Below are positions 7,659 through 17,490 of a stretch of DNA of 64,000 nt, in pieces. The stretch is from the NCBI RefSeq assembly GCF_900626075.1, contig NZ_UYZY01000001.1, positions 744,001 to 808,000 of the forward strand, given 5' to 3'. The DNA is from Clostridium transplantifaecale (GTDB lineage Bacteria; Bacillota; Clostridia; Lachnospirales; Lachnospiraceae). The notes under the pieces are model-generated. The model did no database searches. It was given only the letters and a program-made list of their open reading frames with translations, and was not told the origin of the DNA. Made by a program: the position numbers and the translations under genes. Every line of letters starts with the position of its first letter. The stretch's first letter is position 1.

Positions 7659-8660
7659 TTATGACATCTGAGCCTGTACTGCGGTCAAAGCTACTACGCC
7701 GACGATATCTTCCGCAGAGCAGCCACGGGACAAGTCGTTAACCGGTCTGGAGATACCCTGAAGCATCGGGCCGTAAGCTTCTGCTTTAGCAAGTCTCTGT
7801 ACCAGCTTGTATCCGATATTACCACAGTCTAAGTTCGGAAAAATCAGAACGTTGGCATTGCCTGCCACTTCGCTTCCTTTTGCTTTGGACTTGGCAACTT
7901 CCGGTACGATAGCCGCATCAAGCTGTAATTCACCGTCCAGATCAAGCTGAGGATATTTCTCGTGTGCAATCTCGGTAGCCCTTATCACCTTGTCAACGAG
8001 AGCATGATGAGCGCTGCCCTTTGTGGAATGTGAAAGCATTGCGATGGTTGGTTTCTCACCTACCAGGGCGCGGAAGCTCTTGGCGCTGGAATCTGCGATG
8101 GCGGCCAGTTCCTCAGCCGTCGGATCCTGGTTCAGGCCGCAGTCTGCAAACAGGAAGGTTCCGTTATAACCAAATTCACAATTCGGCACGTCCATGATAA
8201 AGAAACCGGAAACAAGCTCTGTGCCCGGCGCTGTCTTTAAAATCTGAAGAGCCGGTCTCAGGGTGTCTGCCGTAGCGTGGCATGCTCCGGCTACCAGGCC
8301 GTCCGCATCTTTCTCTTTAACCATCATAACACCGTAGGTGATGTAGTCGTTCTTCAGGAGCTCTTTTGCTTTTTCAAGAGTCATTCCTTTATGTTTTCTC
8401 AGTTCAAATAAGGTATTTGCATAATTTTCAAAGTTCGGATCCAGGTCCGGGTCTACCACCTTGATTCCTGTAAGATCTACTTCCAACCATCCGGCACCAT
8501 CCAGGATCTTTTCCTCTTTACCTACCATAATCAGGTCTGCTGTACCCTCCTCTAAAATCTTAGCGGCTGCAATCAGAGTCCTCTTATCTTTACTTTCCGG
8601 TAAAACGATGGTCTGCTTGTCCTGTTTTGCTTTCTCTTTCATTAAATCAATAAATGCCAT
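7659..8660 (-). CDS. pta: Phosphate acetyltransferase
   Basis: Transfers acetyl from acetyl-CoA to phosphate, feeding acetate kinase. About 333 residues correspond to the short, catalytic-domain-only Pta typical of Firmicutes, without the N-terminal regulatory region of enterobacterial enzymes. The family blocks LPESKDKRTLIAA and ATADTLRPALQILKTAPG and a C-terminal VNDLSRGCSAEDIVGV are seen. The ATG at 8660 is preferred over an in-frame TTG at 8666; AAAGGGG lies upstream. Confidence 0.97.
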   Translation of the reverse strand: MAFIDLMKEKAKQDKQTIVLPESKDKRTLIAAAKILEEGTADLIMVGKEEKILDGAGWLEVDLTGIKVVDPDLDPNFENYANTLFELRKHKGMTLEKAKELLKNDYITYGVMMVKEKDADGLVAGACHATADTLRPALQILKTAPGTELVSGFFIMDVPNCEFGYNGTFLFADCGLNQDPTAEELAAIADSSAKSFRALVGEKPTIAMLSHSTKGSAHHALVDKVIRATEIAHEKYPQLDLDGELQLDAAIVPEVAKSKAKGSEVAGNANVLIFPNLDCGNIGYKLVQRLAKAEAYGPMLQGISRPVNDLSRGCSAEDIVGVVALTAVQAQMS

Positions 8661-8708
8661 GGTCAAAAAACCCCTTTCATAAGTGTGTGTGTTCTTTATT
8701 CTGCTAAC

Positions 8709-8737
8709 ATTATATACTACTTGTTTATTGTATACAA
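8709..8737 (-). promoter_or_regulatory. Promoter of pta-ackA
   Basis: Minus-strand -35 TTGTAT (8732-8737), 17-bp spacer and perfect -10 TATAAT (8709-8714), about 50 bp before the pta start. The -35 lies in the palindrome TTGTATACAA, which could also be a regulator site. Confidence 0.7.
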
Positions 8738-8807
8738 GAGATAATTTCCATTTTCGGGTTAATTATTTTTTTAACAGGCTTGTTTCTTTTTTAACTGCAC
8801 TTAACCC

Positions 8808-8836
8808 TTTACGAAATTTCTTTCCTCTTATATAAT
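8808..8836 (+). promoter_or_regulatory. Promoter of tmcAL
   Basis: -35 TTTACG (8808-8813), 17-bp spacer, perfect -10 TATAAT (8831-8836). The transcript would begin near 8843, with a leader of about 100 nt. Confidence 0.65.
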
Positions 8837-8909
8837 TGTAACCAAATCAAGCGGGCAATATAAGCCTTATCGCAATCTTAACACACAGCGATTGTAAAAT
8901 TTGGTTACA
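8837..8909. promoter_or_regulatory. Inverted repeat in the tmcAL leader
   Basis: TGTAACCAAAT (8837-8847) and its exact reverse complement ATTTGGTTACA (8899-8909) are 51 bp apart. The left arm overlaps the expected transcription start, so these may be paired operator half-sites about five helical turns apart rather than an RNA stem. Confidence 0.45.
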
Positions 8910-8946
8910 TGATTCATCAGGAAAACTCAAAAAAGCAGGAAAAAAT

Positions 8947-10287
8947 ATGAAAATCGTTGGACTCATCACAGAATATAATCCATTTCATAATGGCCATCTT
9001 TACCATATCAGGAAATCAAAAGAACTGGCCGGCGCCGATTACTGTATCGCGCTGATGAGCGGCAGCTATGTACAGCGGGGGGCTCCGGCTATCTATGACA
9101 AGTATGTCCGCGCCTCCATGGCCCTGTCGTCGGGCGCCGATTTGGTGCTTGAAATGCCGGTGGCTTTTTCCACCGCCTCTGCCAGGGAATTTGCCTCTTA
9201 TGGTGTCGCCCTGTTCACGGCACTGGGGGCCGTGGACTCCATCTGCTTCGGCAGCGAGTGCGGCGATATCGCTCCCCTCTCAAGAATTGCCGGCCTTCTG
9301 GCAGACGAACCGGAGGAATTCAGCCGGACGCTGAAGGAATGCCTGAAGCAGGGAATGACCTATCCCGAAGCGAGGCATCAGGCGCTCCTCTCTTCCCTGT
9401 CTCCGGACGAGCAGGCCGTTTTAGCCTCCCCGAATAATATCCTCGGGATTGAATACATCAGGGCCGGGATTACCCTTGGAAGCCCGCTCCGGTTCCATAC
9501 CATCCGAAGAGAGGGCCAGGCCTATCACGACACTGCGCTTCTGAGCGGGATTGGAAATCCGGACTGTTGTCTGGCCTCCGCCTCGGCGATCCGGCGGATT
9601 GTCGCCTCCGGACAGAATCCGCCGCTCCCGTTCACCTCACAGAATCCGCCGATCCCGTCCGCCTCACAGGACTCGCCGGACTTAGCGGACTCACCGGAAA
9701 CCGTCACGGCAGACGCTCTCTCTTCCATGGTCCCCGCCTGCGTCCATCGGATAATAACCCGGGAACAGCCCATTTTCAGCGATGATTTTTCTTCTATATT
9801 AAACTACCGAATCATGAAAGGGGACTGGATCGGTATCGCCGATTTGACGCCGGAACTGGACGCGCGCATCAGGAAAAACGCGCTTTCCCCCATATCCTTT
9901 GAGAAACGGATCCAGGAACTTAAAACCAGGCAGTTAACTTACACCAGGGTCAGCCGAGCCCTCCTGCACCTCATTCTGGATCTTCATGAATCGGATATCG
10001 ATATCTATAAAGAAAACGGATATGCCCTCTATGCCAGGGTGCTCGGTTTTAGAAAGGACTCCCTGCCTCTTCTGGGCGTCCTTAAACGCTCCGCCTGCAT
10101 TCCTCTCACTACCAAGCTGGCCGATGCCGGTAAGCTTCTGGACGGAACAGCTCTCTCCATGCTTGAACAGGAGATTAAGGCGGCACATATTTACCAGATG
10201 ATCCGCGCATCAAGAGGCGGAATCTTTCGAAATGAATACACACAAGGTGTTATTGTCTGCGATACAGGGGCGGAGTGCAGCCCATAA
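8947..10287 (+). CDS. tmcAL: tRNA(Met) cytidine acetate ligase (YlbM family)
   Basis: The family acetylates the wobble cytidine of elongator tRNA-Met using acetate and ATP. The nucleotidyltransferase HxGH-type motif is in GLITEYNPFHNGHLYHI at the N terminus. ALMSGSYVQRGAPAI and ASPNNILGIEYIRA are also family blocks. At 446 residues it is longer than the usual ~400 because of a Pro/Ser/Gln-rich insert around residues 222-258, containing repeated QNPP units, absent from typical homologues. The position is divergent from pta-ackA, whose product acetate is its substrate, an attractive but unproven link. The SD is GCAGGAAAA. Confidence 0.92.
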   Translation: MKIVGLITEYNPFHNGHLYHIRKSKELAGADYCIALMSGSYVQRGAPAIYDKYVRASMALSSGADLVLEMPVAFSTASAREFASYGVALFTALGAVDSICFGSECGDIAPLSRIAGLLADEPEEFSRTLKECLKQGMTYPEARHQALLSSLSPDEQAVLASPNNILGIEYIRAGITLGSPLRFHTIRREGQAYHDTALLSGIGNPDCCLASASAIRRIVASGQNPPLPFTSQNPPIPSASQDSPDLADSPETVTADALSSMVPACVHRIITREQPIFSDDFSSILNYRIMKGDWIGIADLTPELDARIRKNALSPISFEKRIQELKTRQLTYTRVSRALLHLILDLHESDIDIYKENGYALYARVLGFRKDSLPLLGVLKRSACIPLTTKLADAGKLLDGTALSMLEQEIKAAHIYQMIRASRGGIFRNEYTQGVIVCDTGAECSP

Positions 10288-10314
10288 ATCGTTTAACACC
10301 ATTAAGATGGCAAA

Positions 10315-10337
10315 AACGCGCCTCAGAAAGGCGCGTT
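10315..10337 (-). terminator. Terminator between tmcAL and the methyltransferase gene
   Basis: Perfect 8-bp stem AACGCGCC/GGCGCGTT with a 7-base loop, followed by TTTTTG on the minus strand. It mainly serves the leftward methyltransferase operon and may also block read-through from tmcAL. Confidence 0.75.
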
Positions 10338-10366
10338 CCCAATTTTCTTTACTGCTTAATTGTAAT

Positions 10367-11602
10367 TTATACCGACTGGTCTTTTTGCTCATCTTTGCAC
10401 TCTTCTTTTAGCAGACGGCAGAGAGTTGGCTCCACATGGAGTTCCTCCATCATCCTCTGCAGTTTCCCATCGTCTTTTTTCGGTTTTCCCTGTTTCACCG
10501 CTCGGATCATGATATTCTTAGGCGTATGCTCCATATCGATAAATTCCAGTATCTGCGTCCTGTATCCGGCCTGTTCCAAAAGGCCCGCGCGGATCCCATC
10601 GGTAAGAAGCGCCGACATTCTCTCCTTTATCAGCCCGTATTCCAGAACCGGGGAAAGCAGTTCATTGCCGATCTGCTTATTCAGCTCATGCTGGCAGCAC
10701 GGTACGGAGAGAATCACGTCCGCTCCCCAGCGTACCGCTTTGGCCATCGCATAGTCCGTGGCCGTATCACAGGCATGAAGCGTCACCACCATATCGACAT
10801 GTGATACACCTTCATAGCCCGCAATGTCACCGTGGTAAAAATGAAGGCCGTCAAACCCGAACTTTTCACTGAGTTTGTTGCAGAGTGCAATCACGTCTTT
10901 CTTCAAATCCAGGCCCACCACCTGAATCGGATATCCCTTCAGCTCCTTCAGATAATAATACATAGCAAAGGTCAGATAAGACTTGCCGCAGCCAAAGTCG
11001 ATAATCGTATTGGTCCTGTTCTTATCGAGCCTTGGAAGAATATCCTCAATGAACTCCAGAAACCGGTTTATCTGGCGGAATTTATCGTATCTGGACTTTA
11101 CCACCCTGCCCTCGGGCGTCATGACTCCCAGATCCGCCAGAAACGGTACGGGCACTCCCTCCTGCAGGACGTAATTTTTCTTCCTGTTGTGGCCGGACAG
11201 ACGCTCCGCCAGCTCCTCCGGGATTAGGTTTTCCGGAACTTCCGGGGCGCCGCTTTGGCCGGGAGCTATCTTCATCTTCTTTTTGACGGTGACCGTTCCC
11301 TTCTTTCCCACCAGAATATTCATCGTACCGAGACGTGATACCGCCTCCGCATTCCGGTAAAGTTCTTTAAGCTGCTTCTGCAGGTAGGCCGCCGCCTCAT
11401 CCCTGTCCATATTTTTCTGGAATGCCTGCTTTTCCGTAAATTCTTCCACCTGAAATTTGAGCGCCCCCTTGAGTATCAGGGGACGCACCGTCATTTTGAT
11501 ATAGTGTTCACGGCTGCGGGGATTGCTGAAAATCATGCGTTCCAGCTCCCCGTTTAAGAAGCAGTCCAGTGCTTCTGCCAGTTCTTCTTTCTTATCCGTC
11601 AT
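10367..11602 (-). CDS. Class I SAM-dependent methyltransferase
   Basis: A ~411-residue protein with a C-terminal Rossmann methyltransferase domain (Methyltransf_32-like). Motif I is IIDFGCGKSYLTFAMYYYL, an acidic residue follows in VVGLDLKK, and VVTLHACDTATDYAM and SVPCCQHELN are conserved blocks of this family, whose substrate is not established. The N-terminal ~130 residues are charged and helical. An upstream in-frame ATG at 11710 would overlap the DUF711 gene, so the start is placed at 11602 (or 11611), just after that gene stops at 11616. Weak SD; coupling to the preceding gene is likely. Confidence 0.85.
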   Translation of the reverse strand: MTDKKEELAEALDCFLNGELERMIFSNPRSREHYIKMTVRPLILKGALKFQVEEFTEKQAFQKNMDRDEAAAYLQKQLKELYRNAEAVSRLGTMNILVGKKGTVTVKKKMKIAPGQSGAPEVPENLIPEELAERLSGHNRKKNYVLQEGVPVPFLADLGVMTPEGRVVKSRYDKFRQINRFLEFIEDILPRLDKNRTNTIIDFGCGKSYLTFAMYYYLKELKGYPIQVVGLDLKKDVIALCNKLSEKFGFDGLHFYHGDIAGYEGVSHVDMVVTLHACDTATDYAMAKAVRWGADVILSVPCCQHELNKQIGNELLSPVLEYGLIKERMSALLTDGIRAGLLEQAGYRTQILEFIDMEHTPKNIMIRAVKQGKPKKDDGKLQRMMEELHVEPTLCRLLKEECKDEQKDQSV

Positions 11603-11615
11603 CTTTTCCATCTTC

Positions 11616-12980
11616 TTAGTTTTTAAAGCTGTGGACAGGCGCAGGAATCCGGCCCGTCCTGCTGATAAATGCATCACAGGAGAATTTATTGACCGGAATG
11701 ATCGGGGCATATCCCAGGAGGCCGCCGAACTCGGCCGTGTCGCCCACGGTCTTTCCGATTACCGGAATCAGACGGACCGCCGTTGTCTTCTGGTTAATCA
11801 TTCCGATTGCCGCCTCGTCGGCGATAATTCCTGAAATGGTGGATGGCTTTGTATCTCCCGGAATCGCAATCATATCGAGACCGACGGAGCATACACATGT
11901 CATTGCCTCCAATTTTTCAAGGGTGAGCGCTCCCTCCGAAACCGCGTCGATCATACCCTGATCCTCGCTGACCGGAATAAATGCGCCGCTCAATCCGCCT
12001 ACATAAGAGGAAGCCATGATGCCTCCCTTTTTCACCTGATCGTTGAGCATAGCAAGGGCCGCCGTGGTTCCGGGAGCTCCGGTGCGCTCCAGGCCGATCT
12101 CCTCCAGGATCTCGGCTACGCTGTCTCCGACAGCCGGAGTCGGCGCAAGGGAAAGGTCGATGATGCCGAAAGGCACACCGAGACGTCTGGAAGCTTCCTG
12201 TGCCACCAGCTGGCCGACACGCGTAATTTTAAACGCCGTCTTCTTAATGGTCTGGCAGAGAACTTCAAAGTTCTCTCCCCGTACCTTTTCAAGGGCAGTT
12301 TTTACAACACCCGGGCCGCTGACGCCGACATTAATAATCGCGTCCGCCTCCGTTACGCCGTGGAACGCTCCCGCCATGAACGGGTTGTCATCCGGCGCGT
12401 TGCAGAACACAACGAGTTTTGCGCAGCCCAGAGAATCCTTATCCCTGGTCGCTTCTGCCGTAGCCACGATAATCTCGCCCATCAGTCTTACCGCGTCCAT
12501 ATTGAGGCCCGTTTTAGTGGAACCCACATTGATGGAGCTGCAGACACGGTCGGTGACTGCAAGAGCCTGTGGAATCGAGCGGATTAGACGCTCCTCGGCA
12601 GGCGTCATGCCCTTGGATACAAGAGCCGAATATCCGCCGATAAAGTTGACGCCGACCTCTTTGGCCGCTTTATCGAGCGTCTTTGCAATCTCCACAAAAT
12701 CATCGGAGGTTTTGCAGGCGGCTCCTCCCACCAGGGCGATCGGGGTGATGGAAATCCTCTTGTTGACAATAGGAACACCGAATTCCCTTCCAATGGCGTC
12801 TCCGGTTGAAACGAGATCCTTTGCATAGGTCGTGATCTTGTTGTAAATCTTCTCATTCAGCTTTGCCAGATCACTGTCCACACAGTCCAGAAGGCTGATA
12901 CCCATGGTGATGGTACGCACATCCAGCTTTTCGTGGGCAATCATATTGTTGGTTTCTAATACTTCGAACATATTTATCAT
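11616..12980 (-). CDS. PFL/DUF711 (UPF0210) family protein
   Basis: 454 residues, full length for UPF0210. The family has a glycyl-radical-enzyme-like fold, but its biochemical role is unknown. Conserved stretches include [39 protein letters not shown] and [16 protein letters not shown]. It follows the ACT-domain gene by 34 bp, an arrangement conserved across Firmicutes, so the ACT protein probably senses a ligand relevant to this enzyme. The SD is AGGACGG upstream of the ATG at 12980. Confidence 0.93.
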   Translation of the reverse strand: MINMFEVLETNNMIAHEKLDVRTITMGISLLDCVDSDLAKLNEKIYNKITTYAKDLVSTGDAIGREFGVPIVNKRISITPIALVGGAACKTSDDFVEIAKTLDKAAKEVGVNFIGGYSALVSKGMTPAEERLIRSIPQALAVTDRVCSSINVGSTKTGLNMDAVRLMGEIIVATAEATRDKDSLGCAKLVVFCNAPDDNPFMAGAFHGVTEADAIINVGVSGPGVVKTALEKVRGENFEVLCQTIKKTAFKITRVGQLVAQEASRRLGVPFGIIDLSLAPTPAVGDSVAEILEEIGLERTGAPGTTAALAMLNDQVKKGGIMASSYVGGLSGAFIPVSEDQGMIDAVSEGALTLEKLEAMTCVCSVGLDMIAIPGDTKPSTISGIIADEAAIGMINQKTTAVRLIPVIGKTVGDTAEFGGLLGYAPIIPVNKFSCDAFISRTGRIPAPVHSFKN

Positions 12981-13014
12981 GTGTCTGTTTCCGTCCTTTC
13001 TCCGGCCTCTGTCA

Positions 13015-13287
13015 TCAGATGCGGTGCATACTGGTAAAGATCTCTTCTCTCTGGCAGCGGATCGTAACGCCGATCTCCTCGCCTACCTTCTCCAGTTCCT
13101 TTGCCATGTCATCAAATGACTTCGGGGACTTGGAAATATCCACGATCATCATCATGTTAAAATATTCCTGCAGGATAGTCTGTGTGATGTCCAGAATGTT
13201 CATCCCGTTTTCTGCCAGATAATTACATGTTTTGGCAACGATACCCACTCTGTCCTTTCCAACGATAGTAATAATAATTTTGCTCAT
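13015..13287 (-). CDS. ACT domain protein (UPF0237)
   Basis: A 90-residue single ACT domain with [19 protein letters not shown] at the N terminus, the ligand-binding loop in [12 protein letters not shown] and a second beta-alpha-beta half. ACT domains bind small ligands, often amino acids. The start at 13287 is chosen over a longer frame from 13359 because AGAGGAGG precedes it by 7 bases. It is the first gene of a short operon with DUF711. Confidence 0.93.
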   Translation of the reverse strand: MSKIIITIVGKDRVGIVAKTCNYLAENGMNILDITQTILQEYFNMMMIVDISKSPKSFDDMAKELEKVGEEIGVTIRCQREEIFTSMHRI

Positions 13288-13327
13288 AGCGGTTCCTCCT
13301 CTTTTCTGTCTGTATGTGATACTGAAT

Positions 13328-14125
13328 CTATATTGTAACAATGGGGGACATATCGTCACGCTTTGCTACCGTTATTGGGAAGTCGGATGCCGTATACGGC
13401 GAATCTCCCTGGCTGATTTCCAGACGCACCGTCTCGTATGCCAGTTCTTCATAATTATTCTCCTTGCTCAGATGCCCAAGGAAAATATGTTTTAAATTGT
13501 CGTGAAGGATGCAGTTTAAAAGGCGTCCCGCATTCTCATTGGAAAGATGGCCGTAATCTCCCAGGATACGCCGTTTCAGGTAATATGGGTACGGTCCTGC
13601 CTCCAGCATCTTCACATCGTGGTTGGATTCTAAAAGTATCGCATCCAGCCCCTGCAGGCGGTCGATTATGTACTGGGAATAATGCCCCATATCGGTTGCC
13701 ACAGCCACTGATTTGCGGTTGTTCTGCACCCGGTAGGCCACGGGGTTCGCCGCATCGTGATCAATGCGGAACGGCTTTATCTCCAAATCCCCGATGCGAA
13801 AATCCACATCGTGGCAGATGGGGTGGAAAAGCTCCCTTGGATAGTCACCCAGGCTTTTCACATTGCCGATTTCCTCCAGCGTCTCTTTTGTGCTGTAGAT
13901 CGGCGTTCCGTACTTTCTTGCCAGAACTCCCAGTCCCTTAATATGGTCCGAATGTTCATGGGTAATCAGGATTCCGTCCAGGTCGCCCCCGGACACCCCG
14001 ATTTCATTTAATCCTTTTTCAATTCTCCTGTTGCTGATTCCGGCGTCTATCAGAATATGGGTCTCATCGCTGCCCACATAAATACAGTTTCCACTGCTGC
14101 CGCTCGCTATACTTACCATCCGCAT
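13328..14125 (-). CDS. MBL-fold metallo-hydrolase, WalJ/YycJ-like
   Basis: 265 residues with the metallo-beta-lactamase motif HEHSDH (ITHEHSDHIKGL), SGSSGNCIYV near the start and LLESNHD and GHLSNENAG later, characteristic of the YycJ/WalJ branch. This branch is linked to cell-wall stress signalling (WalRK) and DNA-repair exonuclease activity in Firmicutes, but no walRK genes are nearby. It starts 5 bp after the coaE stop; the SD GAGGAA is in the coaE tail. Confidence 0.9.
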   Translation of the reverse strand: MRMVSIASGSSGNCIYVGSDETHILIDAGISNRRIEKGLNEIGVSGGDLDGILITHEHSDHIKGLGVLARKYGTPIYSTKETLEEIGNVKSLGDYPRELFHPICHDVDFRIGDLEIKPFRIDHDAANPVAYRVQNNRKSVAVATDMGHYSQYIIDRLQGLDAILLESNHDVKMLEAGPYPYYLKRRILGDYGHLSNENAGRLLNCILHDNLKHIFLGHLSKENNYEELAYETVRLEISQGDSPYTASDFPITVAKRDDMSPIVTI

Positions 14126-14130
14126 CTGTC

Positions 14131-14709
14131 TTATTCCTCTTTCAATAAGTTTTCTATCTGAATACGTATTTCTTCCACGGTTCCGTTATTGTCAATCTCA
14201 TGATCCGCCTGGGCCCTATATTCATCCTCCGTTACCTGGTTTGCCATAATCTCCAGGCACTTTTCCTTTGAATAGCCCCGGCTTTCCATGAGTCTTTTGA
14301 TCCGGTTCTCCCGATTTGTGAAAACATACCAGATCTCATCAAACATGTGATTGTGCTCCTCATCAAAGAGGGCGGCTTCCACCACCACAATCTCCTTATC
14401 GGAGTGGGCGATGGCATGTTCGATCTCACTCCATGCCATCGGATGGATAATGGAATTCATCTTTTCAATGGATTCCCTGTCTTTAAATATCAGCTCAGCC
14501 ATCTTCTGCCTGTCAATACTGCCGTCGGCATTCAGAAACGAATCGCCAAAGGCGGCAAGCACCCGGTTGTAACCTTTTTTTCCCGGCTCCATAAGCTGGT
14601 GTGCCACCTTGTCCGCTATGATGATGTCGGCCCCGAATTCCTCCTTAAGTATCCGGAGCACCTCACTCTTTCCGGAACCAACGCCTCCGGTGATGCTGAT
14701 GACCTTCAT
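14131..14709 (-). CDS. coaE: Dephospho-CoA kinase
   Basis: Catalyses the last step of coenzyme A synthesis, phosphorylating the 3'-OH of dephospho-CoA. The P-loop GGVGSGKSEV is at the N terminus, and IIADKVAH, HPMAWSEIE and VVEAALFDE are family blocks. The 192-residue form starts at 14709, where GGAGG stands 7 bases upstream; a longer frame from 14724 uses that SD as coding sequence. Tight spacing (30 bp) after polA and 5 bp before the WalJ-like gene suggests one transcript. Confidence 0.96.
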   Translation of the reverse strand: MKVISITGGVGSGKSEVLRILKEEFGADIIIADKVAHQLMEPGKKGYNRVLAAFGDSFLNADGSIDRQKMAELIFKDRESIEKMNSIIHPMAWSEIEHAIAHSDKEIVVVEAALFDEEHNHMFDEIWYVFTNRENRIKRLMESRGYSKEKCLEIMANQVTEDEYRAQADHEIDNNGTVEEIRIQIENLLKEE

Positions 14710-14739
14710 ACTCTTCCTCCACATTCCATATCTTTTATG

Positions 14740-17412
14740 CTATTTTGTCTCAAACCAGGAATGCCCCGTCTTCATGTCTATCTCAAGCTCCACCTTTAAG
14801 TGGGCCGCATTCTTCATCTCTTCTTCCAGAATTTTCTGAACCGTCTCCAATTCCTGCGTCCATGTCTCGATCAGAAGCTCATCATGCACCTGAAGCACCA
14901 GCCTGGAGCGCAGATTTTCTTTTCTCAGCCTGCCGTCCACGCGGATCATCGCAATCTTGATGATATCGGCCGCCGTTCCCTGGATCGGGGAATTCATCGC
15001 CACACGCTCACCGAAAGAACGCTGCATGAAGTTAGCCGATTTGAGTTCCGGAATGGGGCGTCTTCTGCCGAACATCGTCTCCACATATCCCTGCTCTTTT
15101 CCAAGCTCCACCAGATGGTCGAGGAATTTCTTCACATCCGGGTATGTCTCAAAATACCGGCTGATATACTCAAGCGCTTCCTTCCTGGAAATACTGAGAT
15201 CCTCGCTTAACCCAAAGGCGCTGATTCCGTATACGATACCGAAGTTGACCGCCTTGGCGTTGCGCCTCTGAAGCGCCGTCACCTCGTTAAGCGGCACGTG
15301 GAATACCTCCGAGGCCGTGATGGCATGGATGTCTTCCGCTTTTTTATACGCCTCGATCAGACGCTCGTCCCCCGACATGTGGGCCAGCACTCTCAGCTCA
15401 ATCTGGGAGTAGTCGGCATCCAGAAGCACACAGCCCTCCTGCGGAACGAACACCTTCCTGATTTCCCTTCCCAACTCCATGCGGACCGGGATATTCTGAA
15501 GGTTCGGCTCCGTGCTGCTGATGCGGCCAGTGGCGGTGATCGTCTGATTGAAGGTGCCGTGTATCCGGCCGTCATCCCGGATGAAAGCGGCAAGGCCGTC
15601 GGCATAGGTGGATTTTAACTTTGTAAGCTGCCTGTAATCCAAGATCTTTCTGACAACGGGATATTCCGGCGCCAGCTTTTCAAGGACATCGGCCGCAGTG
15701 GAATAACCGGTCTTCGTCTTCTTTCCGCCCGGCATCTTCATCCGTTCAAAGAGGATTTCTCCAAGCTGTTTCGGGGAATTGATATTAAACTCCGTTTCCG
15801 TATCCCGGTAAATCTCCTGCTCCAGCGTGACGATCTGCTCTCCCAGTCTCTCGCCGTAATCGTGGAGTTCCTCCCTGCGTACGCAGATTCCCTCCTCCTC
15901 CATATGGTAGAGGCTGTAGATAACGGGCATCTCTATATCGAAAAACAGCTTGCGCATGCCGGCGGCTTCCAGTTTCTTTACGAGAACCTCTTTCGCCTTC
16001 CATGCCACATACGCCATGTAGCAGATGCAGGTCTGCGCCTTATCAGGCATCATGTCAAATGCCGCCGTAAATGATGTCTTGCCTATGAGATCGGCTTTGG
16101 AGGGAACCGTCATATCCAGATAATCCCTGGCCAAATCGTCGTAATCATACGTATCCTTCAGCGGATTCAGCAGATATCCCGCCACGCCGGCGTCAAACAT
16201 GGATTCACCGCCGTTCTCATTGCCGGTTCCGTCCACAACCCGTCTGTCCCTTCCTTTTAAATAAGGAAGCTGGGGTTTTAAGTCAAGTACGCTGACCGAA
16301 GCCACTTCCGTACAGAGGCCTTCCATCTTGTCGGCAAGGTACTCTCCCGTTATAAAACCGGCCGCCGGGATACTGTATATCCGTTCCTCCCCATAGCAGA
16401 GCGCCAGTGCGGCAACGTCGCCGTTTTCTATAATAAGCTGCATGCCGGCCGACGGTTTCAAAGCCGCCTCTTTAAAAATCTTCTCCGCCTCCGAAAGCTC
16501 CGTAACGGTCTTAAAATGTTCCTCCACCTTGGACGTGGAAAAAACACCGGCGTCGAACTTCTGGAGAATCGATTTGAATTCCAGCTGTTTCATATACTGA
16601 TATGCTTCCGGTGTATATAAATTGGTTATTTCCGAATCTTCCAGTGAAAATTCAATATCACAGTCAATGCAGATGGTGGCAAGCTCTTTGCTCATCTGAG
16701 CCATATCGTAGTGCTCCCTCAGCGCTTTCTGGGCCCTCGGAGGTTTCACCTCGTCAATGTTCTCATATGCCTTCTCGATGGAACCGTAATTCACAATCAG
16801 GCTGGTCGCCGTCTTCTCACCGATGGACGGCACGCCCGGGATGTTATCCGAAGCATCGCCCATCAGGGCTTTCACGTCGATAAACTCCGTCGGCGTCACC
16901 TGATACTCCGCCTTCACATCGGCCGGATAATAGTCCTTAATCTCCGTTGTTCCCCTGGATGTCCTCGGCATGCGGATTTTAATTTTCTCATCGGCAAGCT
17001 GGAGGAGATCCCGGTCTCCCGAAACAACGGAAACCTCCACGCCCTGAGCGGCGCAGCGCTTTGCTATCGTTCCGAGAATATCGTCCGCCTCATAACCGGG
17101 GCGGGTCAGAATCGGGATTCCCATGGAAGACAGCACTTCCTTCATCACGGGAACCTGTTCGTGCAGTTCCTCCGGCATCGGTTTCCTGGTTCCCTTATAT
17201 GCCTCATACATCTTGTGGCGGAACGTAGGCTCCTTAAGGTCAAATGCAACCGCAATATGATCGGCCTTTTCGTCCTCGATGACGCGGAACATAATGTTGA
17301 GGAAACCGTATACCGCATTGGTATGCAGTCCCTTGGAATTGGTCAGTTCCGGCACACCGTAAAAAGCCCGGTTCAGTATGCTGTGGCCGTCTATTAATAC
17401 TAATTTGCTCAT
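14740..17412 (-). CDS. polA: DNA polymerase I
   Basis: 890 residues. The N-terminal 5'-3' exonuclease spans about 1-290 (LIDGHSILNRAFYG, YEADDILGT, GVPSIGEKTA). A middle domain of the 3'-5' exonuclease fold lacks the acidic metal ligands at its first motif (LIIENGD where proofreading enzymes have DTE), so proofreading is probably lost, as in Bacillus Pol I. The polymerase domain has motif A DADYSQIELR, motif B RRNAKAVNFGIVYG and motif C VHDELLIE. It fills gaps in Okazaki-fragment processing and repair. The SD is AGGAG. Confidence 0.97.
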   Translation of the reverse strand: MSKLVLIDGHSILNRAFYGVPELTNSKGLHTNAVYGFLNIMFRVIEDEKADHIAVAFDLKEPTFRHKMYEAYKGTRKPMPEELHEQVPVMKEVLSSMGIPILTRPGYEADDILGTIAKRCAAQGVEVSVVSGDRDLLQLADEKIKIRMPRTSRGTTEIKDYYPADVKAEYQVTPTEFIDVKALMGDASDNIPGVPSIGEKTATSLIVNYGSIEKAYENIDEVKPPRAQKALREHYDMAQMSKELATICIDCDIEFSLEDSEITNLYTPEAYQYMKQLEFKSILQKFDAGVFSTSKVEEHFKTVTELSEAEKIFKEAALKPSAGMQLIIENGDVAALALCYGEERIYSIPAAGFITGEYLADKMEGLCTEVASVSVLDLKPQLPYLKGRDRRVVDGTGNENGGESMFDAGVAGYLLNPLKDTYDYDDLARDYLDMTVPSKADLIGKTSFTAAFDMMPDKAQTCICYMAYVAWKAKEVLVKKLEAAGMRKLFFDIEMPVIYSLYHMEEEGICVRREELHDYGERLGEQIVTLEQEIYRDTETEFNINSPKQLGEILFERMKMPGGKKTKTGYSTAADVLEKLAPEYPVVRKILDYRQLTKLKSTYADGLAAFIRDDGRIHGTFNQTITATGRISSTEPNLQNIPVRMELGREIRKVFVPQEGCVLLDADYSQIELRVLAHMSGDERLIEAYKKAEDIHAITASEVFHVPLNEVTALQRRNAKAVNFGIVYGISAFGLSEDLSISRKEALEYISRYFETYPDVKKFLDHLVELGKEQGYVETMFGRRRPIPELKSANFMQRSFGERVAMNSPIQGTAADIIKIAMIRVDGRLRKENLRSRLVLQVHDELLIETWTQELETVQKILEEEMKNAAHLKVELEIDMKTGHSWFETK

Positions 17413-17490
17413 TTCATTGTCTCCTGTCCTGTTACTGCTTGCAGCGCTGTTGTTACAGGGCTGTCAAACGGTAACCCTGTTCTGTCGTTT

